The translations under genes were made by a program, and so were the position numbers. Of a stretch of DNA of 64,000 bases, positions 58,750 to 64,000 are shown in pieces. The notes under the pieces were generated by a model that did not search any database, was not told where the DNA came from, and saw nothing but the letters and a program-made list of their open reading frames with translations. Position 1 is the first letter of the stretch, and each line of letters starts with the position of its first letter. The DNA comes from Tenebrio molitor (Eukaryota; Arthropoda; Insecta; Coleoptera; Tenebrionidae): positions 11,532,001-11,596,000 of the forward strand of contig NC_091047.1 in assembly GCF_963966145.1 (NCBI RefSeq), given 5' to 3'.

Positions 58750-59360
58750 TTTTATTTTTCACTACGTGTTCTTAAAAAAAAAAGACAAAGAATTGGCATC
58801 TTTGTGTACGCGTTATCTACATAAATACAACATTTGGTAGCCTATGAAACAAAAAGAAATTGTTTGTTTGGTTGTTATGGATATGTTTACGTATTTCGTA
58901 TCCTAGGAGTTATTATTCAATTATAATAGTAAAGTGAAAAATAAAAGCTTTTGGGAGAAGCAGTTGCTACAGGAGATACCTCGATTTGGAGTATTTGGTG
59001 GATTTTATGCTTCACTCGAAGCAAATAGGTACTTCAGTTTTAGCAAAGTTGGGCAGTGGGTAACTTCAGAGCAATATTTTTCGTATTATCGAAAGAAAAA
59101 GAAAAGCATATTCAGAAAGAAGAGTCTATGGAGATGATCTACATCGAAGATTCTTATACAAGTGTCCCACGTAAGACTTTCAGATCTTATACATATTTCT
59201 ATTATTTATGGACCGATTTTTGTGAAATTTGGAAGACAGATATTTTACTGAATGAAGAATAAATTAAATTAAATCAAATTCGACGAGCCTTTACGTTTAC
59301 AAATGCAAATATGTTGCGAAACGTTAGCAATAATTTTAGGTTTCGTTTGGAAAAATGGTG
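58750..59360. other. No confident gene
   Basis: Overlapping plus frames at 58934-59262 (67 and 68 codons) look random apart from the possible foldback arm at 58980-59045. Confidence 0.4.
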
Positions 59361-59524
59361 GTACTATGGCGGACAAAAAATTTTGAATGATCAAATTTTG
59401 GCATATCAAAAAATGTCATTGTAAGCTGCCCTTTACTGTTATTATGACGTTTATAAATTAAATCTAAAAATTGACGGTTTGAAGTAAACGTCTATCAAGT
59501 TTATAATAATAATTTAGTGATACA

Positions 59525-59734
59525 ATGCCAGCCGTATCTGAATTTACTAAAGCCAAAATAGTAACCCTTCACCAGAGGGGTATGTCGTATGGGCAATTTT
59601 CGACGAATTTAGGGTTATCGAAGGGCACTATCCATGCCATTATGCGGAAGTGGCAACACACTGGGACGGTGGTTCGGCGTCCAGGTTCTGGAAGAAGGCG
59701 GGTGTCTTCCGTGGAACAGAACGAGGCACCCTAA
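59525..59734 (+). pseudogene. Tc1-like transposase N-terminal helix-turn-helix fragment
   Basis: A 69-codon frame from ATG: residues 7-45 (FTKAKIVTLHQRGMSYGQFS...LGLSKGTIHAIMRKW) are the first paired-like helix-turn-helix that binds transposon ends. Residues 52-58 (RPGSGRR) are the GRPR-type hook before the second helix-turn-helix. It stops soon after, far short of the ~340 residues of a full Tc1 enzyme, so the DDE catalytic domain is missing. It starts 161 bases inside the left end, a usual position. Start is the only nearby ATG. Confidence 0.85.
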
Positions 59735-59902
59735 TCTGTGCCTGTCCATGAGGAATAGATTGCTCTTGATTGTACAACAAAATGGAGCAATGATCAAATA
59801 TTGACTTCTTCAGTTTTATTTGTAAAGTTTTTTTTATTTTAAACTTTTAATTGTATGTTTAATAAATAAATGTTATAATTTGTTAGTATTGTGGATTGAT
59901 CT

Positions 59903-60025
59903 CTACTTTGAATTTTTTAATATTTGCGTACCAAAATACAACCTGTTGGGTCGTTCTGTCTTGACGTAAATAGAACTAAATTTGGTTTCATCTATGATGA
60001 AGACATTCCTGATTTTGTGTTGATG
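59903..60025 (-). pseudogene. Inverted fragment resembling Tc1 transposase second-Asp block
   Basis: The minus strand reads KIRNVFIIDETKFSS followed by a Tyr/Arg/Pro-rich tail to a stop at 59903. The NV.F.DE.KF pattern is the block around the second catalytic Asp of Tc1/mariner enzymes. It points opposite to the helix-turn-helix fragment, inside the same pair of ends. Short, so a chance match is possible. Confidence 0.4.
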
Positions 60026-60301
60026 CTAAACCTCTAAGAACTAGATAGGTACGTATCTACATTTTACACCAGTCGATAGCCTAGGGGCTGCACAGCAACT
60101 TTCGCAATTTCGACGGCAAAGACGAAACGATTAAGATTCATCCCCAATTTTTGTGTTAATCTATGATTGACTAATCTGTCACTGGTGACATGACAAGAAA
60201 GACAAAAATAAAAAATGAGGTTAGTTGACCATAAAGCCAGTTTTACATTTATATGTCAAAGGAATAACAAGTCGTTCAAAAATTTTTGTCCGCCATAGTA
60301 C

Positions 60302-60822
60302 ATTTGAACAGGAATTGCACGGAATGTCAAAAATTTCATAATGACGCTTATTTATTTCATGAATTTTGTTGTTTAACAGTTTAGTATAAATCTTAAGCGA
60401 TTTAATTCACAAATAAAGGAAGATAACTTATCCATCGGTTAAATTTCACAAAAATTCAACTATAAAATTTTGCATTTTTCTAATAATTGGTGCGATTCTG
60501 TATTGCTATATAACAAGGTTGCAGTTGCTATGATATGAAGCTGTTGATTGGTTGGATCTATGCAAAATCAATATTGTTCAATAACAATATTGCTAAATTT
60601 TGAAACAGAATCGCACTAAATGTCTAGGTGCAATTATTGTTGATTGCAATTCTTGATTTACTGCATATTTTTAATCGACACCAAAAAATAATAATTACTT
60701 ACTACCTTTTCTCAAAACTTACGTTTGAATGGGTGGTTTGAATTTAAAGAAATTTTGATTTTTTATCATTGTTAAATTTTCTGTTAATCATGGCGTGATA
60801 TTTGAATACTTTGAATTGAAAA
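60302..60822. other. No gene seen
   Basis: AT-rich; nothing recognised. Confidence 0.5.
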
Positions 60823-60826
60823 TATA

Positions 60827-61084
60827 TTGGGTGATTCAAAATGATTGTGGCCAAGTATGGCAACTATGTACGAAAATTTATGTGGCAACTGTGTGGATGA
60901 GGTAGAGTTGTCATTTGTATGACATTTCATAAGCGTGCATTTGATTTTTTTGATATGACAGTTTTCAAAATTGCGCGACTATGAACTGTCAAAGAAATAT
61001 CAACTCTACCCTACCCACACAGTTACCACATAAATTTTCCTACATAGTTGCCATACTTGGCTACAATCATTTTGAATCACCCAA
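60827..61084. mobile_element. 258-bp TA-flanked MITE (TTGGGTGATTCAAAATGATT ends)
   Basis: Arms of about 75 bp: TTGGGTGATTCAAAATGATTG...GCCAAGTATGGCAACTATGTA...AATTTATGTGG against CCACATAAATT...TACATAGTTGCCATACTTGG...AATCATTTTGAATCACCCAA. TA on both sides (60825-60826, 61085-61086). High arm identity suggests a recent insertion. Confidence 0.9.
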
Positions 61085-61089
61085 TATAC

Positions 61090-62820
61090 TCAGGATCTTG
61101 GATCTCAAATACTTATGGCATTCGCCGGTTAATATTCGCTCATTTGTGCTTGCTAAACACACATCTGAAAAAAATAGTCAAAAGTAAACTAAAGTTTAAT
61201 TCAATTTTTAATTTAATAAGGATTTGATTTAATATAGTTTTGCATGTATGTATTATAAACCTCAAACAAATTAGAAATTAGATCTTGGCGACATCTATCA
61301 GTAGAGTCGATGAGCCACGTTTATTATGTTTATTTTAAAGTGTAATTAATACCTTTATTAGGCATTATTAATATCTCGGACTGATTGATACAACTTTCAA
61401 ACAGCAATTTTTTGCAATTTTAATTGTTGACAATATTCTTGTCGCATGATAATAATTATAATGAGGAAAATAAAAGAGTAAATAATTAGGAGTTTACAAA
61501 TAATTATATAAATAGAAAATACTACGTTATTTACTCCTCATTTAGAGAAACCTTCTTTCAATGGTTATATCACTTATACCTAATACTCATAAATATAATA
61601 TTTAAATTGAATAATTCATTAAATTAACTCTAGTAAGTTTTACTACACACGAACTCATTAAATAAATAGCTATTCTCAAATCGCTACATCCCCTAAACTA
61701 ATTTTTTACCTTAAGTCGATGTGAAAACAAAAACTTCAGACTGTTTGTAATAATAATAACAACGAGCTATAGATAAATGAGGAAATGACAAATCCCAAAC
61801 CCCATCCCAGTCTAGCTTGAGCCACGCTTCTGCTGTGGCGCAAATAATCAGTAAAAATATCACATTATACTGCTGGATTGATAATGCTAATGTGTCACTT
61901 CATTGCTATGGCATATGACGAGTTGACGAGCGGCAGATAAAGTTATTTTGTGTGCAACCGTACGCGAAATGAGCGTGCGTACAACAGGCCGCGAAATTGA
62001 ATTTCACAGCCGTTGCATTGACGAGGGCCATAAAAGTAAAAGTCATTTTAATATTTATTTATTATTACAATTACAACATATCTATCTGCATATTTCCGGT
62101 GTAATCGTACAAAATCTGGATTGGTTACAGTTAAAGTTTGATTTTGTGTCAGGAACGGCCACTATTAGTACAGAAATTTCATCCGGTTTGAAATTTCCGC
62201 CAATTTCAAATGAGTCAGCCGCATGAGGTTGAGGAGTCGATAAGAAAGATTCCCATTATGGATCTATCATCTATATGAAACGTACACATGTGAATTAGGT
62301 TAATTTTGGTTAATTTTTCACCGATCAAAAAGAGAAATATCTCGTAACATTTCCTGAATGTCATCAACAGACATTTTGGTTTATTTGTGTCTTTGCACGG
62401 CTCCTGATATTTACACGATTAAAATAACCTAAAAAGGAGCAGATGATACAACGTAGCATAACAGAACTTAACATTTACCTTCCACAATAAATAAATTGCA
62501 ATAAATAGGTAAGCCAGTACAACATCATCCGACACGGTTTCCACATTCTTCTTGTTACATCAGTCTCAAAGTCGCTGTAACATTTTTCATATTGCCGTTT
62601 CGATTTTTCAGATTTCAAATGCGACACTGCACAATTTATAATATTTTTTTAACTCTGAACTGAAACATCGTAATTTTCTTCGGTCATTTTTGCAATTTTT
62701 CTCAAAGCGAATTGTTTTATTTATGTTGTTTCCATAGCGACATGGCGACATGTAGGCCGACTTTATTTTTATTGACAGTGAAGGAAATTTTACTTGTTCA
62801 TTTTATAATTGAAAATTTTT
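61090..62820. other. No confident gene
   Basis: AT-rich. A 92-codon frame at 61948-62226 begins with GTG and has no domain. Confidence 0.45.
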
Positions 62821-62824
62821 GGGT

Positions 62825-62958
62825 TGCACACCTTGGCTACGAAATCCTTTGACGACCTCGAGATTGTCTTGTTTCGGCCAGAAAGCGGCCTTGACGACAA
62901 TTTTTCTCTCGGTTCGTCAAAGTACTATTCCGCATCCTTGATATACAAATAACTATTT
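62825..62958. repeat. Foldback hairpin (AATAGTTATTTGTATATCAAGG end)
   Basis: Left CCTTGGCTACGAAATCCTTTGACGACCTCGAGATTGTC pairs imperfectly with GACAATTTTTCTCTCGGTTCGTCAAAGTACTATTCCGCATCCTTG. The apex is CGGCCAGAAAGCGGCC. The right outer end read inward, AATAGTTATTTGTATATCAA, is a strong family end. Confidence 0.82.
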
Positions 62959-63602
62959 TCCTCTGACTAACGGCACATAAAGTAAACTAGCTAAATCATT
63001 TCAAATTCCTAACTCAAATTCGTTACTGAATCTGACATATTGAAAGCTGAAGTGAATAAATAAGATTTAATCAAGAAACTTGAACATAATAGCAAAACAT
63101 ATTTACAAAATCTATCCAAATTAAAACTGGTTGACAGACAAATAATAATATTTTTTTTAAATCGGATTTTGTTCACAGCGTTGTTTATAGGTACTAGTCA
63201 TAGTCATAGTAATGCTTTCCAAAACGAGCTACATTAATCTATTCAGCCTACCTAATCTGCTACCTTAATATAACTCCTGGTTTCTTAACATTTCTTAAAT
63301 AATTTGTAATGATGAACGTTTGAAGAAAAATTGGTATACATATGATATTCAGAGTAAAAATAGTTTTACGTGCTTTGGCTGGTTTGCCAAAATACCAACC
63401 TCAGCACATAACACTTAATTTTTGCTCCTAATAACATAATATACTATTATTGTTACTGTCAACTGTTCACAAGATTAAGGACAATAAGGTAGGTCTTAAC
63501 AGATGTTCATTAGCTAAATTCCTCGTAAGAAGGGGATTGTCAAAATCTGCTTTTTGACTTATTTTTGCGTAAGAAGGGCATTACAAAATATTCACTTACA
63601 TA

Positions 63603-64000
63603 CAGGCTGTTTGAAAATTGCTAGTACAAAAAAACCTGGTAATTGGCGATGGTGAGTTGAAGTCATCGGCAAAAGAAAATTCTAATAAAAATCCTCTAGT
63701 TTTCGAGATAAAAATTACTAAAAATTGGGTTAAAATTGTTAGTGCACCACTGAGTTAAGGTATTTTAAAAAGACACTTCACGTTGTTAAGCAATAACGAA
63801 ATAAAAAATTTGATGTTCTTAAACTGTCAATCTGTGGTTGCCAAGATCTTGCAAAAAAATATAAATTTTTCATATTGTTGTATAGTCCTTCATTATCACT
63901 ACGATCATCACGCTTGGTTACCAAGGTTTAAAAAATATTGCCCCGCCTGAGGCGTAGAATATGCAGGAATAGGGTTACTTTATCCCTTTTGTTTTAAAAA
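63603..64000 (+). mobile_element. Probable left part of a Tc1-type MITE running toward the window edge
   Basis: TA-CAGGCTGTTTGAAAATTGC at 63601 has the form of a transposon terminus; no opposite end lies before the window stops. The length is therefore unknown, and the call rests on one end. Confidence 0.35.

Larger units (their letters stand above)
59364..60298 (+). mobile_element. Tc1-like transposon, deleted and rearranged
   Basis: Inverted ends CTATGGCGGACAAAAAATTT and the mirror of CTATGGCGGACAAAAATTTT, flanked by TA (59362-59363, 60299-60300). At 935 bp it is shorter than a full element (usually over 1.2 kb). It holds an N-terminal transposase fragment on the plus strand and a catalytic-core fragment on the minus strand. 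Confidence 0.85.

Overview
The window is AT-rich, intron-like animal nuclear DNA with one confidently recognised host coding exon. On the minus strand, 49268-49715 is the first coding exon of doublesex (dsx). It holds a complete DM zinc module and ends at a clean GTGAGT splice donor. The protein text (MSSEQ start, NHRM in place of the fly NHGL, the linker after the DM domain) looks like a beetle (Coleoptera) Dsx. I could not find the exon for the second oligomerisation domain (a '...YPWEMMPL...' type motif) on the minus strand below 49268. The left 49 kb is therefore best read as part of a very long dsx intron 1, and the right 14 kb as 5' UTR, promoter and upstream flank.

Everything else I can support is mobile-element debris. 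(1) TA-flanked Tc1/mariner-type MITEs lie at 141, 461, 24322, 28540, 34198, 40523, 54164, 58358 and 60827, with single ends at 7371, 53696 and 63603. (2) Two larger Tc1/mariner elements have broken transposases (10931-12346 and 59364-60298). (3) One MITE has a perfect 8-bp target duplication (25195-25456). Other inverted-repeat elements lie at 1077-1820, 5902, 46978 and 56732. (4) Non-LTR retrotransposon remains include a 5'-truncated element with an open 435-codon frame carrying a CCHC finger and restriction-like endonuclease (22842-24149), and a decayed, internally inverted RTE/CR1-like 3' end (17166-17878).

The most unusual signal is a set of hairpin (foldback) elements of about 90-300 bp at 5675, 9291, 12725, 16488, 22509, 46163, 52145, 52420, 52994, 58610 and 62825, with a half-copy at 58125. 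Most begin or end with a related outer motif close to AATAGTTATTTRT. Each has a CpG-rich apex with CTCG/CGAG words, but the stem sequences differ from copy to copy while staying self-complementary within a copy. A shared end with unshared but internally matched arms is not what simple decay of an ordinary MITE gives, and it is the best candidate here for an undescribed system.

Layout: 1-2.1 kb MITE cluster; 3.5-4.1 kb protein-like broken frame; 5.7-6.1 kb palindrome plus MITE; 9.3-12.8 kb hairpins and a Tc1/mariner element; 14.1-14.9 kb GC-richer unexplained block; 16.5-17.9 kb hairpin and retroelement; 22.5-25.8 kb hairpin, LINE, Tc1 remnant and 8-bp-TSD MITE; 28.5-47.2 kb sparse MITEs and dispersed repeats; 49.3-50 kb dsx exon and CpG-rich 5' end; 52-63 kb dense hairpins, MITEs and a scrambled Tc1 element. 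No tRNA, rRNA or CRISPR was seen. All calls rest on reading the sequence; no searches were run.
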